DNA of 64,000 nt from Clostridium yunnanense (lineage in GTDB: Bacteria; Bacillota; Clostridia; Clostridiales; Clostridiaceae). This document shows, in pieces, positions 19,709 through 29,457 of the stretch. Location: the NCBI RefSeq assembly GCF_016595795.1, contig NZ_JAENHN010000023.1, positions 62,001 to 126,000 on the forward strand, read 5' to 3'. The position numbers and the translations under genes are program-made. The notes under the pieces were generated by a model, which saw nothing but the letters and a program-made list of their open reading frames with translations, ran no database searches and was not told where the DNA came from. Position 1 is the stretch's first letter. Every line of letters starts with the position of its first letter.

Positions 19709-21175
19709 ATGAGTGAGATTAGTTCTAAACTTCAAGAAAATTTAACTACCATAAGGGATACACTTGGGTCAAGCAATGATTTAGTAATTAGAGAATTCTC
19801 CATAGGAAAAGATCAAAGGATTGATGCATCAATTATATATATAGACGGGCTTTCTGATGATGATACAGTAAATAGCCTTATTTTAAAAGCACTTATGCTA
19901 GATGTAAGAATGTCCGATTTAAATCTACCTAATAGTAAAAATATAGATTGGTTTGAGCTTATAAAAAAAAATTCACTGGCCTTTGGTGAAATTGATGAAG
20001 TAAATGATATGGAAAAGATATATGAGAGCATACTAGCAGGAGAGACCGCTTTGCTAATAGATAGTAGCAATAAAGGTATTTCAATAGACTCCAAAAATTG
20101 GGCTCAAAGAGGCATTGAAGAACCAAGCACTCAGACTGTAATTAAAGGGCCAAAAGAAGGCTTTACTGAAACACTTAGAACTAATACAGCTCTGGTAAGA
20201 AGAAGGGTGAAGAATAAAAATATAGTATTTGAAGAGTTTAGAATAGGAACTGTTTCTAAGACAGATGTGTCGCTGGTTTATATAAAAGAAATATGTGATG
20301 ACAAAGTTGTAGATGAAGTAAGAAACAAACTAAAAAATATAGATATAGAATTTGTAGTAGGTAGCTCAGTTGTAGAAGATTATTTAGAAGGCAATAAAGT
20401 TTCACCATTTCCTACTATATACAGTTCGGAAAGACCTGACTTTGTAGCTACAGCTTTAATGAGAGGAAAGATAGCTATATTAGTAGATGGTACACCGTTT
20501 GTATCAGTGCTTCCAGCAGTATTTATTAATTTTTTTCAAACAACAGAAGAACTTTATGTAAGAAATTATATGGGGACTTTTATTCTTGTCATTAGATTTA
20601 TAAGCTATGTGATGGCTTTATTAACCCCGGGAGTATACTGTGCTATACTAACTTTTCATCAAGAGATGATTCCAACCGCTTTATATATAAGCATAGCAGC
20701 TCAAAGACAGAGCGTGCCTTTTCCTATAGCTTTTGAAACTTTTACTTTGGAAATAATATTTGATATTTTGAGAGAAGCTGCTGTAAGGATGCCGAGAGTT
20801 GTTGGACCAACCATATCTATAGTGGGAGCGTTAATTTTAGGAGAGGCATCTATAGAAGCGGGTATTTTTTCACCAATATTAATAATATTAGTTGCGCTAA
20901 CCGCTATAGCAACATATGTATGTCCTAATTATATTATGGCTAATGCATCAAGATTATTAAGATACTTAATACTAATTCTCGGAGCTGTGCTTGGACTACC
21001 TGGAATAATTAGTGGAGTCATAATTATAGTATTTCATCTATGTAGCATACAAAGTTTTGGAACTCCTTATATGGAACCTGTTGCGCCGAAAACTATGGCT
21101 CCTAAAAATATAGCCAACGATTCTAGGATAACTAAAGTTATTAAAATGTTAATTAAAAATATATTTAAGAAGTGA
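19709..21175 (+). CDS. gerKA: Spore germination receptor subunit A
   Basis: GerA-family A subunit of the inner-membrane germinant receptor of spores. The N-terminal half is soluble and polar; the C-terminal half carries about five hydrophobic segments including the conserved FPTIYSSERPDFVATALMRG, TPGVYCAILTFHQEMIPTAL and PRVVGPTISIVGALILGEA stretches. An in-frame TTG at 19694 extends it, but the ATG at 19709 is preferred after GGTGG. 488 residues. A-C-B gene order is typical of clostridia. Confidence 0.93.
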   Translation: MSEISSKLQENLTTIRDTLGSSNDLVIREFSIGKDQRIDASIIYIDGLSDDDTVNSLILKALMLDVRMSDLNLPNSKNIDWFELIKKNSLAFGEIDEVNDMEKIYESILAGETALLIDSSNKGISIDSKNWAQRGIEEPSTQTVIKGPKEGFTETLRTNTALVRRRVKNKNIVFEEFRIGTVSKTDVSLVYIKEICDDKVVDEVRNKLKNIDIEFVVGSSVVEDYLEGNKVSPFPTIYSSERPDFVATALMRGKIAILVDGTPFVSVLPAVFINFFQTTEELYVRNYMGTFILVIRFISYVMALLTPGVYCAILTFHQEMIPTALYISIAAQRQSVPFPIAFETFTLEIIFDILREAAVRMPRVVGPTISIVGALILGEASIEAGIFSPILIILVALTAIATYVCPNYIMANASRLLRYLILILGAVLGLPGIISGVIIIVFHLCSIQSFGTPYMEPVAPKTMAPKNIANDSRITKVIKMLIKNIFKK

Positions 21176-21180
21176 TGGAT

Positions 21181-22371
21181 ATGAAACTGATTTTTAAACT
21201 GATAAGCATAATTCTAATAAGTGTAAGTCTTGTAGGATGCTGGGGGGCGAGAGAGCCTTCACAAATATCTATTGTAACAGCTCTAGGTATAGATAAAGAA
21301 GATGAAAATTATTTAGTAACGGTTCAAATACTAAACCCTGGTTCCATTGCTTTAAGTAGAAATTCAGAAGGAACTCCTGTAACAACCTACAGAATGGAAG
21401 GAAAAACTATAGAGGAGGCTGTAAGAAGATTAAGTCTGGAGATTCCTAGAAATATATTCCTAGGACATCTAAGATTATTAGTGTTTGGAGAAGACTTAGC
21501 TAGAGAAGGTATTGGAAAAACACTTGACTATTTACTAAGAAATACTGAAATAAGAAGTGATTTTTATCTAACGGTAGTAAAGGGCGAAAAAGCAACAGAG
21601 GCGCTTAATATATTAACTCCCTTGGAGAGAATACCAGCAAACAAAATCTTTTTTTCTTTAGAGGTATCGGAAAAGATATGGGCTGCAACTGCTAGTGTAA
21701 AATTATTTCAATTCATTGAAACATTGCAAAAGGAGGGAGCCGAACCAATACTAACCAGCATATTTGTACATGGCAATAGTGATGTAGGAATGAACATAGA
21801 AAATATAGAGAATGTAGATGTTCCATCAAACATACAAATTGGTCCAATTGCTGCATTTAAAGGAGATAAATTGATAGGGTGGTTGAATGACCCTCAGAGT
21901 ACATTAATAAATATTTTAATAGGTGACTCAAAGGGATTTTTAATAATGGTTCCATGGGAAGACCCTAATGAGTTTGTTAATCTTTCTACTGAAAAACTGA
22001 GTAGAAAAGTAATTGTTGAAGAGGTAATGGGAAAACCAAAAATAAAGGTGGATATAAAAATAAAAGCTTCTATTACGGAAGCTATGGGAATTATACCCGT
22101 AGATAAACCTGCTACTGTAACACAAATAGAAAAGAAGACTGAAGAATATCTAAAATTAAGATTTAGCAAATCTACAACAGAGATACAAACTCAATTCCAA
22201 ACAGATATATTCGGATTTGGAGAGATAATTAAGAATGAGAGATTAGATTTATGGAAGAGTATTTCAAAGGATTGGAATAAGGTATTTCCTACTCTTCCTG
22301 TTGAGTACAATGTTAAAGTAGAAGTGACAGGCACTGGTACTACTACGAAATCACTTAAGCCTTCGCATTAA
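21181..22371 (+). CDS. gerKC: Spore germination receptor subunit C, lipoprotein
   Basis: GerC-family lipoprotein of the germinant receptor. The signal peptide MKLIFKLISIILISVSLVGC ends in a lipobox LVGC, so Cys would be lipidated and anchored to the inner spore membrane. The body carries the family VTALGIDKEDENYLVTVQILNP stretch near the N-terminus. Upstream in-frame starts at 21172 (GTG) and 21175 (ATG) overlap the gerKA stop; the ATG at 21181 has better spacing from AAGAAG and gives a cleaner signal peptide. About 396 residues. Confidence 0.9.
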   Translation: MKLIFKLISIILISVSLVGCWGAREPSQISIVTALGIDKEDENYLVTVQILNPGSIALSRNSEGTPVTTYRMEGKTIEEAVRRLSLEIPRNIFLGHLRLLVFGEDLAREGIGKTLDYLLRNTEIRSDFYLTVVKGEKATEALNILTPLERIPANKIFFSLEVSEKIWAATASVKLFQFIETLQKEGAEPILTSIFVHGNSDVGMNIENIENVDVPSNIQIGPIAAFKGDKLIGWLNDPQSTLINILIGDSKGFLIMVPWEDPNEFVNLSTEKLSRKVIVEEVMGKPKIKVDIKIKASITEAMGIIPVDKPATVTQIEKKTEEYLKLRFSKSTTEIQTQFQTDIFGFGEIIKNERLDLWKSISKDWNKVFPTLPVEYNVKVEVTGTGTTTKSLKPSH

Positions 22372-22381
22372 GGAGTGTGTT

Positions 22382-23500
22382 ATGAATAATAAAATAAGTT
22401 CGAGACAATTTCTTAGGATGATGATTTTATTCCAACTTGGAAGTGCCATAGCCATACCTTTAGCAACAAGTGCAAAACAAGACGCTTGGATTGTTATATT
22501 AATAGGAATGGCTTTTGGAACCATATTGACTTGTGTTTATCTTAGCATATTTAACAAAAGTGAAGGAAATAACTTAAGTGAAATATTAGAAGAACTTCTC
22601 GGTAGAAAATTAGGTAAGCTTATAGCATTATTATACATAGCATATTTTTTATATACCGCAAACAGAGTAATAAATGACTTTAGGATTATTATAAAATCAA
22701 CTGCATTACCTCAGACGCCAAATATAATGGTTATATTTATTATGAGTGTTCCAGTCATATATTGCAGTTATTTAGGTGTAGAAGCGATGGGAAGAGGGGC
22801 TGTACTGTTACATAAAGTTGTTATGTTTACTATAGTGATACTTTTTTTATTTGCATTTATTAATAAGCTTCCCAAAATAGAAAGATTAGAGCCTGTATTA
22901 GAATATGGATGGGAACCTATTCTAAAAGTACTATTTCCGTTAGCTATAGCAGTTCCTTATGGTGAAACTCTAACTTTTATGAATATATATAGTAATGTAA
23001 AGGATAAGGACGTACATCAAATAAGAAAAATAGCACTTTTCTCAAATGTAATTAGTGGTTTGATATTAGCTGTGACATCAGCTATTAATGTAGCAATAAT
23101 TTCAGCAACTGTTGTGGAACTATCAATATTCCCAGTGCTGAAAACAGTTGGTAGCATACAGATTGGGACCTTTATACAAAGGCTTGATGTTCTTGCTATA
23201 TTACTATTAATGTTAGGTGGGTTTTATAAAATTCTTATATTTTTTTATTGCTCAGTAGAAATGACAATGAGTGTTTTTGAAGTGGATATAAGGTATAGAA
23301 GCTTTTTAACAGTAGTTCTTGGAATGATAATGATAGTATTATCTTACTATCTGATGGTTAATCCAATACAACATTTTCATATAGGGTTAGATATAGTACC
23401 CTTATATGTACATGTGCCATTACAATTTATTATACCAGGAATTTTATTTATCCTTTCAGTTGCTCGAAAAAAGAATAGATATTCTAAGACTTTGGGATAA
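22382..23500 (+). CDS. gerKB: Spore germination receptor subunit B, permease-like
   Basis: GerB subunit, an amino-acid permease-superfamily (endospore germination permease) membrane protein with about ten helices and 372 residues; it is thought to hold the germinant-binding pocket. It begins with the family-typical KISSRQFLRMMILFQLGSAI and has PFLSIF-like segments. It is 10 bp after gerKC behind AAGGAG. No SigG-type promoter could be recognised confidently before gerKA. Confidence 0.92.
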   Translation: MNNKISSRQFLRMMILFQLGSAIAIPLATSAKQDAWIVILIGMAFGTILTCVYLSIFNKSEGNNLSEILEELLGRKLGKLIALLYIAYFLYTANRVINDFRIIIKSTALPQTPNIMVIFIMSVPVIYCSYLGVEAMGRGAVLLHKVVMFTIVILFLFAFINKLPKIERLEPVLEYGWEPILKVLFPLAIAVPYGETLTFMNIYSNVKDKDVHQIRKIALFSNVISGLILAVTSAINVAIISATVVELSIFPVLKTVGSIQIGTFIQRLDVLAILLLMLGGFYKILIFFYCSVEMTMSVFEVDIRYRSFLTVVLGMIMIVLSYYLMVNPIQHFHIGLDIVPLYVHVPLQFIIPGILFILSVARKKNRYSKTLG

Positions 23501-23596
23501 TATATTAAATACTAATTGAAGTATATTCCACTTGTAATTAAAATCCGTATTTACAATTAATAACAAGTGGTGTATAATCAATAGAAATAAAATCAA

Positions 23597-23818
23597 TGAA
23601 GAGAAAAGTAAAAGTGTAATAATAACTTAAGCGAGTGGGGATGGTGTAAGCCCATGTTAAGATACATTTTGAAGGACATCTCTGAGATGCAATGCTGAAA
23701 GATTTATCTAGTAGGCTGAGCCGGGTAAAGACCGTTATATTGTAGAGATAGCTTTTGTTAAGTTAATTAGGATGGTACCGTGAGTATAAAACTCGCTCCT
23801 TTGGGAGTGAGTTTTTTT
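23597..23818 (+). ncRNA. T-box leader, candidate Asp specifier GAC
   Basis: The leader shows T-box parts in order: an AGTA-type S-turn region (about 23606), the distal stem I segment GGTGTAAGCCC, then GAAG-GAC-A (specifier GAC at 23675-23677 by analogy with the GAAA-GGC-A arrangement of glyQS), and the T-box core AGGATGGTACCGTG near 23770. The terminator ACTCGCTCC / GGAGTGAGT with a T-run ends it. The UGGN bulge reads UGGU. It should sense uncharged tRNA-Asp and control the downstream aspartyl-tRNA synthetase gene. Confidence 0.85.
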
Positions 23819-23819
23819 T
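23791..23819 (+). terminator. T-box terminator 1
   Basis: ACTCGCTCC pairs with GGAGTGAGT and is followed by eight T residues. It competes with the antiterminator made by the T-box core. Confidence 0.88.
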
Positions 23820-23903
23820 ACTGTATAGAAAAGTATGAAATTTTTAAGCTGATTAAACATATATATTTTAATGCTTTTAGAAGCCTTTTATGGCTATACA
23901 GTA
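23819..23903. repeat. R2 repeat, copy a (85 bp)
   Basis: TACTGTATAG (23819-23828) and CTATACAGTA (23894-23903) are perfect 10-bp inverted ends. The element starts exactly at the end of the T-box terminator T-run. Confidence 0.85.
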
Positions 23904-23939
23904 AAAAAATAACACTTATTTTCCTTCCAGGTTTTTGAA

Positions 23940-24016
23940 ATTGATTAACTTAGTATAAAGCTAAATAGGGTGGCACCGCGTATTTAACGTCCCTTGAATT
24001 TATTCAAGGGATTTTT
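23940..24016 (+). ncRNA. Second T-box module without a stem I
   Basis: A canonical T-box core AATAGGGTGGCACCGCG (about 23964-23980) is followed by a terminator hairpin, CCCTTGAA / TTCAAGGG with a T-run at 24011-24017. There is no room upstream for a specifier stem, because an R2 repeat occupies 23819-23903. The UGGN bulge reads UGGC, which pairs exactly with a G73 discriminator such as that of tRNA-Asp and tRNA-Asn. It could be a decayed tandem T-box or a second antiterminator. Confidence 0.75.
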
Positions 24017-24101
24017 TGCTGTATAGAGAATTATAATGTTTTTAAAGTAGTTAAACCTAGAGATTTCAATGCTTTTGAAAGTTTTTTATTGCTATACAGC
24101 A
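24017..24101. repeat. R2 repeat, copy b (85 bp)
   Basis: TGCTGTATAG (24017-24026) and CTATACAGCA (24092-24101) are inverted ends. Relative to copy a, an A:T pair has become G:C on both ends, which preserves pairing. It begins at the T-run of the second T-box terminator. Confidence 0.85.
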
Positions 24102-24114
24102 AAAAATAAAACTT

Positions 24115-24203
24115 GTTCGCTCGCCAAATTTTCCTCATATACATTAGGAAAGGCAGATGCGTAAAAAAAGCTCACCGAAGGAGGTCACTTCAGCGACTTT
24201 TTC
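24115..24203. repeat. R3 repeat, copy a
   Basis: Carries the family string TTCGC, TTCCTCATATACATT, GGAAAGGCAGATGCG, then a hairpin CACCGAAG / CACTTCAG running into T residues. It follows R2 copy b through the same junction (CAGCAAAAAATAAA) that joins R2 and R3 after pyk. It is part of the aspS leader. Confidence 0.75.
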
Positions 24204-24241
24204 ATTATCCAGGAAACTTAAATAAAGAGGAGGAAATAGTA

Positions 24242-25525
24242 ATGGAAAGAACATTAATCAGTGAACTTAAAAGTGGAGAAAGAGTTAAAATTCAAGGGTG
24301 GTTTCACAAGATAAGAAGCTTAAGCAAAGTAAGTTTTTTAGTTATTAGAGATCGAAGTGGTATGATTCAGTGTGTGATAGAAAATGATAAGTTTGAAATG
24401 CAAGGGATAAAGTTAGAATCAATACTAGAGATATGGGGAACTGTAGTAGAAGGAAAGAATTCCATTAGGGATATTGAACTTCAAGTAGAAAAGATTAATA
24501 CAGTGAATTTAGTAGAGGAAGAATTACCTATAACTATTAATACCAGTAAGATTGAAAGTAATCTAGAAACTCAACTAAATAATAGAGTACTAAGTTTAAG
24601 AAATGAGAATAATAACTATATATTTAAGATTCAAGCAATGCTTTCACAAGGATTTGCTGAGTTTTTAATAAATGAAGGATTTACTCAAATATATACACCT
24701 AAACTCGTTGCTGAGGGGGCTGAAGGAGGGACTGCACTATTTAAGGTTAAGTATTTTGAGAAGCAAGCTTATTTGGCTCAGAGTCCTCAATTTTATAAAC
24801 AGATGATGGTTGCGTCAGGATACGAGAGAGTTTTTGAGATTGGTCATGTTTATAGAGCAGAAGAGCATAATACATCAAGACATATTAATGAATATGTTAG
24901 CATGGATTTAGAACTAGGTTTTATAGAGGATGAACAAGAACTTATAAAATTAGAAACAAGAATGTTGAAATTCATACTTGCTAAGATAGAGGATAATTTT
25001 AGCGATAAGCTTAACGCTTTAGGTATATCTGTACCTGAAATACAGGAAGAAATACCACAAATAACGTTGTCAGAGGCTATAGAAATACTAAAAATGAGAT
25101 ATTCACGTGAGGACCTTACCACAGATTTAGATCCTTCAGCAGAAAAACAGATATGTGAGTATGCAAAAAAAGAGCTTAATTCAGAGTTTATATTTATTAC
25201 AGATTATCCTAGAAGTAAAAGACCTATGTATACAATGCCTAAAGGAGAGCTTGGGACTCGAAGCTTTGACTTATTATTTAGAGGAGTAGAAATAACTACA
25301 GGGGGCCAAAGGATTCACGAGTATTCAAAGCTTATAGAAAATATTAAATATAAAGGGTTAAATCCAGAAGACTTTAATTTTTATCTTGATGCATTTAAAT
25401 ATGGTATGCCCCCACACGGTGGATTAGCAATAGGGTTAGAAAGACTAACAGCCCAACTTTTAGGAATTAATAATATAAGAGAAGCTACTTTGTTTCCAAG
25501 GGATAGAACAAGGCTAAAACCATAA
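24242..25525 (+). CDS. aspS: Aspartyl-tRNA synthetase, archaeal type (probably non-discriminating)
   Basis: Class IIb synthetase charging tRNA-Asp and possibly tRNA-Asn. The N-terminal OB fold (about residues 1-100) is followed by the catalytic core: motif 2 region VFEIGHVYRAEEHNTSRHINEY, the GGTALFKV loop, and motif 3 GLAIGLERL near 405. The C-terminus EATLFPRDRTRLKP is that of archaeal AspRS. At 427 residues it lacks the GAD insertion of canonical bacterial AspRS (about 590 residues). The ATG at 24242 follows GAGGAGGAAA; the open frame back to 24113 is leader DNA. Controlled by the T-box region upstream. Confidence 0.9.
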   Translation: MERTLISELKSGERVKIQGWFHKIRSLSKVSFLVIRDRSGMIQCVIENDKFEMQGIKLESILEIWGTVVEGKNSIRDIELQVEKINTVNLVEEELPITINTSKIESNLETQLNNRVLSLRNENNNYIFKIQAMLSQGFAEFLINEGFTQIYTPKLVAEGAEGGTALFKVKYFEKQAYLAQSPQFYKQMMVASGYERVFEIGHVYRAEEHNTSRHINEYVSMDLELGFIEDEQELIKLETRMLKFILAKIEDNFSDKLNALGISVPEIQEEIPQITLSEAIEILKMRYSREDLTTDLDPSAEKQICEYAKKELNSEFIFITDYPRSKRPMYTMPKGELGTRSFDLLFRGVEITTGGQRIHEYSKLIENIKYKGLNPEDFNFYLDAFKYGMPPHGGLAIGLERLTAQLLGINNIREATLFPRDRTRLKP

Positions 25526-26015
25526 ATAAGTGCTGGTAATTTTAAACACATACCTTAACATGAAAATTGTATATCTATAAAAGTGATAATATGTGGTATA
25601 ATTTAATATATAAGGACATCTATATTAAGTGAGTATAAGTTATACTGATTGGAAAATCATTGTTCTAAGGATTTTGTATAATTTATAATTTGCATTTAGA
25701 TATATAAGAATATTGATTTGATTTTTAACATAATTGTTTACTGTAGAGATATCTACGGAAATTTAATTTATATATTTTTCAAGATTATGGTGAAAATAAA
25801 ATAATCAATAGATAAGTTAACAGTTAAGCGTAATGTGCCGGTTAAGTAACTAAGTGATTTTCAAGCACTTCAATGTTTTCAAAAGAGACTAAGAAGATAT
25901 AAGTTTGCTTATAGAGTGGTACATCAAAAGATGTGCCACTTTAATCCTTAGATAACTTTAAAATTATAATAGGTTCTCAGTCAGTGACTGGAAGAAATTA
26001 GCGAGGAGGATGTTT
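25526..26015. other. Long spacer before rapZ
   Basis: No gene seen. An extended -10 (TGGTATAAT, 25594-25602) could start a roughly 400-nt leader. A hairpin AGTGGTACATC / GATGTGCCACT (25915-25940) joins the two tips of an R1 repeat head to head and is probably an R1 remnant. Confidence 0.4.
25915..25940. repeat. R1 repeat remnant, tips only
   Basis: AGTGGTACATC (25915-25925) and GATGTGCCACT (25930-25940) correspond to the right and left R1 ends with four bases between. It forms an 11-bp hairpin upstream of rapZ. Confidence 0.55.
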
Positions 26016-26900
26016 ATGAGATTTGTAATAGTAACTGGTCTTTCTGGAGCAGGTAAGACAGAAGCAACAAGAAGTTTAGAAGATTTGGGATACTTTTGCG
26101 TAGATAATTTACCTCCAAAGCTTATAAGTAAGTTTGCAGAGGCGTGTCAGCAAAGTGATGGGAAAATTGATAAAATAGCTCTTGTAATGGATATAAGAGG
26201 TGGAATATTTTTTGATGATTTATTTGAAACACTTCATTCACTAAAAGAGAATGAACTTAAATATGAGATATTATTTTTAGAAGCTTCAGATGATGTTCTT
26301 GTGAAAAGATTCAAAGAATCTAGAAGGAGTCATCCACTTGCTCCAGATGGAAGAGTTATAAATGGAATAGAAGAAGAAAGAAAAAAGCTTAGAGAAATAA
26401 AGGATAGAGCAGACAACATAATAGATACTTCTAAATATGCAATAAGAGATTTAAGAGAAAAGCTAAATCTTTTATATGGTAGTGGAACTACAACTGAAAG
26501 ACCGTTGTCAATTACTGTAGTATCATTTGGTTTTAAATATGGTATTCCTATGGATTCTGATTTAGTATTTGATGTAAGATTTTTACCTAACCCGTTTTAT
26601 ATACCAGAGCTTAAACCTTTCTCAGGAAATGATGAGCCGGTGAAGAATTATGTATTAGAAAAGGTTGAGACTAAAGATTTTATGTTAAAGATAGAGGATA
26701 TGCTTAAGTTTTTAATTCCTAACTATGCAAAGGAAGGTAAAAGACAACTTATCGTATCTATAGGTTGTACTGGAGGAAGACATAGGTCAGTAGCTATAGC
26801 TAATGCAATCTGTGAAACTTTAAATAGTGATGGATTTAAGGCTAGTATTGAGCATAGGGATGTTAACGAAGATGTTAACAGAGGAGCTAAAAAGCTATGA
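26016..26900 (+). CDS. rapZ: RapZ (YvcJ) nucleotide-binding protein
   Basis: P-loop RapZ family; in E. coli an RNase adapter controlling GlmS levels, in Bacillus YvcJ linked to competence and cell-wall precursor control. The Walker A GLSGAGKT is at residues 8-15, DIRGG in the middle and the C-terminal [13 protein letters not shown] motif near 255. 294 residues. An ATG at 26010 abuts the AGGAGG site too closely, so the ATG at 26016 is chosen. It overlaps yvcK by four bases (ATGA). Confidence 0.95.
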   Translation: MRFVIVTGLSGAGKTEATRSLEDLGYFCVDNLPPKLISKFAEACQQSDGKIDKIALVMDIRGGIFFDDLFETLHSLKENELKYEILFLEASDDVLVKRFKESRRSHPLAPDGRVINGIEEERKKLREIKDRADNIIDTSKYAIRDLREKLNLLYGSGTTTERPLSITVVSFGFKYGIPMDSDLVFDVRFLPNPFYIPELKPFSGNDEPVKNYVLEKVETKDFMLKIEDMLKFLIPNYAKEGKRQLIVSIGCTGGRHRSVAIANAICETLNSDGFKASIEHRDVNEDVNRGAKKL

Positions 26901-28219
26901 GGCTAATAGATTGGCTAAAGCCAGGAATTAAACTTAAAAGATGGATAGTGTATGCAATATTAGGTATTCTATTTATAGCGTTTGGTCTAAATGAACTAGT
27001 GCAACATAAGATTTATAATATTCCGTATAAGGTGTTTTTTGTTTTTTTAAATATAACAGGAATTTTCATAATTTATGTATCGGTAACAGAAGGTATAAGA
27101 GCTGTAATAGCGTTAATGAATAAAGGATATATAAAGGTTTCTTTCGATAACGAAAAGATAGAAAATCTTATCTACGAAAAGAGACTTTTAGTAAAAGGGC
27201 CTAAGATTGTAGTTGTAGGTGGAGGTACGGGACTTTCTACTATGCTTAGAGGTTTAAAGTATTATACATCTAATATTACTGCAATAGTCACTGTTGCAGA
27301 TGATGGTGGAGGTTCCGGAGATCTGCGTGAGGATTTAGGGATTCTTCCTCCTGGAGATATAAGAAACTGTATATTGGCGCTTGCTGATACAGAACCACTT
27401 ATGGAAGATTTGCTTCAATATAGATTTACTGATGGTAGATTAAAAAACCAAAGCTTTGGTAATCTATTTTTAGCAGCCATGGATGGAATATCTGATAATT
27501 TTGAAGACGCAGTTCAAAAAATGAGCTCAGTACTTGCAGTGACTGGTAAGGTTTTGCCGGTGACTTTGGAGAATATGCAGCTCAAAGCAGAATTAGAAAA
27601 CGGGCAGATTGTTGAAGGTGAATCAATGATTCCTGAGATTGCCTATGAGAATAAAACTAGGATAAAGAAGTTGTCTATAATACCTGAGGATGCAAAGCCT
27701 CTAGATGACGCACTAAATGCTATAAGAGAGGCCGATGCCATTGTATTAGGGCCAGGAAGTCTGTATACTAGTGTCATTCCTAATATGTTAGTAAAAGAAA
27801 TAACTTATGCTGTTAAGAGAAGCAAGGCCTTTAAAATTTATGTATCTAATATAATGACTCAGCCAGGAGAAACAGATGGATTTAAAGTATCAGATCATAT
27901 AAAAACTTTAAATGACTATTGTGGAAAAGATACAGTTGATTGTGTAATTGCTAATGTGGACAATATATCAGATGACCTTAAAAAGAAATACTTGGAAGAT
28001 GGATCGGAGATAGTTGAACTGGATTTATTAGAATTACAAAGAATGGGGTTAGAGGTAGTAAAAGCTAATCTGGTAAATATTAATAAAGGACTCATAAGAC
28101 ATGATTCAGAAAGATTAGCTGAGATAATAATGCAGACAGTGATGGAAAAGAAATTACTGTATGATAGAAAAAAGATACTAGAATATATGTACTTATCACA
28201 AAGATTAAAGGAAAAGTAG
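26897..28219 (+). CDS. yvcK: YvcK/GpmR-type gluconeogenesis factor
   Basis: CofD-like Rossmann protein needed for growth on gluconeogenic carbon and for cell shape, binding UDP-sugars. Two N-terminal membrane segments (about residues 15-75) precede the core, which contains [30 protein letters not shown] and [14 protein letters not shown]. 440 residues, longer than Bacillus YvcK because of the membrane extension common in clostridia. Middle gene of rapZ-yvcK-whiA. Confidence 0.95.
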   Translation: MRLIDWLKPGIKLKRWIVYAILGILFIAFGLNELVQHKIYNIPYKVFFVFLNITGIFIIYVSVTEGIRAVIALMNKGYIKVSFDNEKIENLIYEKRLLVKGPKIVVVGGGTGLSTMLRGLKYYTSNITAIVTVADDGGGSGDLREDLGILPPGDIRNCILALADTEPLMEDLLQYRFTDGRLKNQSFGNLFLAAMDGISDNFEDAVQKMSSVLAVTGKVLPVTLENMQLKAELENGQIVEGESMIPEIAYENKTRIKKLSIIPEDAKPLDDALNAIREADAIVLGPGSLYTSVIPNMLVKEITYAVKRSKAFKIYVSNIMTQPGETDGFKVSDHIKTLNDYCGKDTVDCVIANVDNISDDLKKKYLEDGSEIVELDLLELQRMGLEVVKANLVNINKGLIRHDSERLAEIIMQTVMEKKLLYDRKKILEYMYLSQRLKEK

Positions 28220-28235
28220 CAAGGAAGGGGTATTT

Positions 28236-29186
28236 ATGTCATTTTCATCAAAGGTTAAAGGAGAAATATGCAGATATACTGATTTAAGCAAAGCTGAGGC
28301 CTTAGCTGAGTTATCTGCGATTATGAAAGTCAGCGGAACATTGGCTTTTAGTGGCAGACAGATAAGCTTTAAGATAACCACAGAAAATCCAGCGTGTGCA
28401 AGACTTGTTTTTACAATTTTAAAGGATCACTTCACCATACATTCTAGGCTTATGGTAAAGAGAAGTAATTCACTAAAAAAGAATAATATTTATATGGTTC
28501 TTATAACCGAGGAGATGGGTGTTAAAGAACTATTAAAAGAAACTGGTATTTTAAAAGAAGTAGATGGAATGACTACCCTTGACTATAGAATAGATGAAGA
28601 GCTTATTTCAGATGAAGAAAAAAGAAAGGCTTATGTTAGAGGAGCATTTATTGGGGGCGGTAGCATTAGTAATCCTGAGAAAAACTACCATCTCGAACTA
28701 GTTACCCATTCTTTAGAATATGCAGAAGACCTAAGAGATGTAATTAATACCTTTGCACTTAACTCAAAAGTTATTCAAAGAAAAAATAGTTATATTGTTT
28801 ACATCAAGGAAGGTGAACAAATAGTAGATTTATTAAATGTTATAGGTGCTCATTCTTCTTTATTAGAGCTCGAGAATATAAGAATTATGAAAGAAATGAG
28901 AAATAACGTAAATAGACTAGTTAATTGTGAAACTGCAAATTTGAGTAAGACTGTGAATGCTGCTGTAAGACAAGTTGAGAGCATAAAACTTATACAAAGA
29001 CAGATAGGGCTCGCAAGATTGCCTAAAAATCTTAGAGAGGTTGCAGAACTTAGATTATCATATCCTGATGAATCACTGAAGGAATTAGGTGAAATGTTAG
29101 ATCCACCTGTAGGTAAATCAGGAATAAACCATAGATTAAGAAAGATAGAAAAGATTGCGGATGAAATAAGATCTGGGCAAATTTAA
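28236..29186 (+). CDS. whiA: DNA-binding protein WhiA
   Basis: WhiA pairs a degenerate LAGLIDADG homing-endonuclease fold (about residues 1-210, with RGAFIGGGSISNPEKNYHLE near 130) with a C-terminal helix-turn-helix (LRLSYPDESLKELGEML near 275). It acts in cell division and chromosome segregation in Bacillus and as a sporulation activator in Streptomyces. 316 residues, normal length; 16 bp after yvcK, with GGAAGGGG before the ATG. Confidence 0.95.
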   Translation: MSFSSKVKGEICRYTDLSKAEALAELSAIMKVSGTLAFSGRQISFKITTENPACARLVFTILKDHFTIHSRLMVKRSNSLKKNNIYMVLITEEMGVKELLKETGILKEVDGMTTLDYRIDEELISDEEKRKAYVRGAFIGGGSISNPEKNYHLELVTHSLEYAEDLRDVINTFALNSKVIQRKNSYIVYIKEGEQIVDLLNVIGAHSSLLELENIRIMKEMRNNVNRLVNCETANLSKTVNAAVRQVESIKLIQRQIGLARLPKNLREVAELRLSYPDESLKELGEMLDPPVGKSGINHRLRKIEKIADEIRSGQI

Positions 29187-29198
29187 AATAAAAAAGTT

Positions 29199-29249
29199 AT
29201 AGGATTAGGAATAAAAGGCATGAACTTTTTATACCTAATCCTATTTTTG
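29199..29249 (+). terminator. Terminator after whiA
   Basis: ATAGGATTAGG (29199-29209) pairs perfectly with CCTAATCCTAT (29234-29244); loop of 24 nt, then TTTTTG. Confidence 0.85.
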
Positions 29250-29457
29250 TTGTACAGGAAAATGAAATATTGAAAAAATATGAACTAGTTAATAAAATAT
29301 TAATAAATTTTGTAATTATGGTGTCTTTATTAAAATAAAATCGTATATATAAGTAAGATGATATTGTTTTCAGAATATTCAGATTTGATTATATTAGTTT
29401 GAGTTATCTATAGTTTAAAGGGTTTCAATAAGCAATAAAATATAAAGGGGTAGTGTC

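Noticed and set aside
24113-24241. Apparent N-terminal extension of AspRS (open frame back to 24113)
   Set aside because: The stretch is an R3 repeat with a hairpin, and the translated residues are unlike any synthetase; GAGGAGG directly precedes the ATG at 24242.
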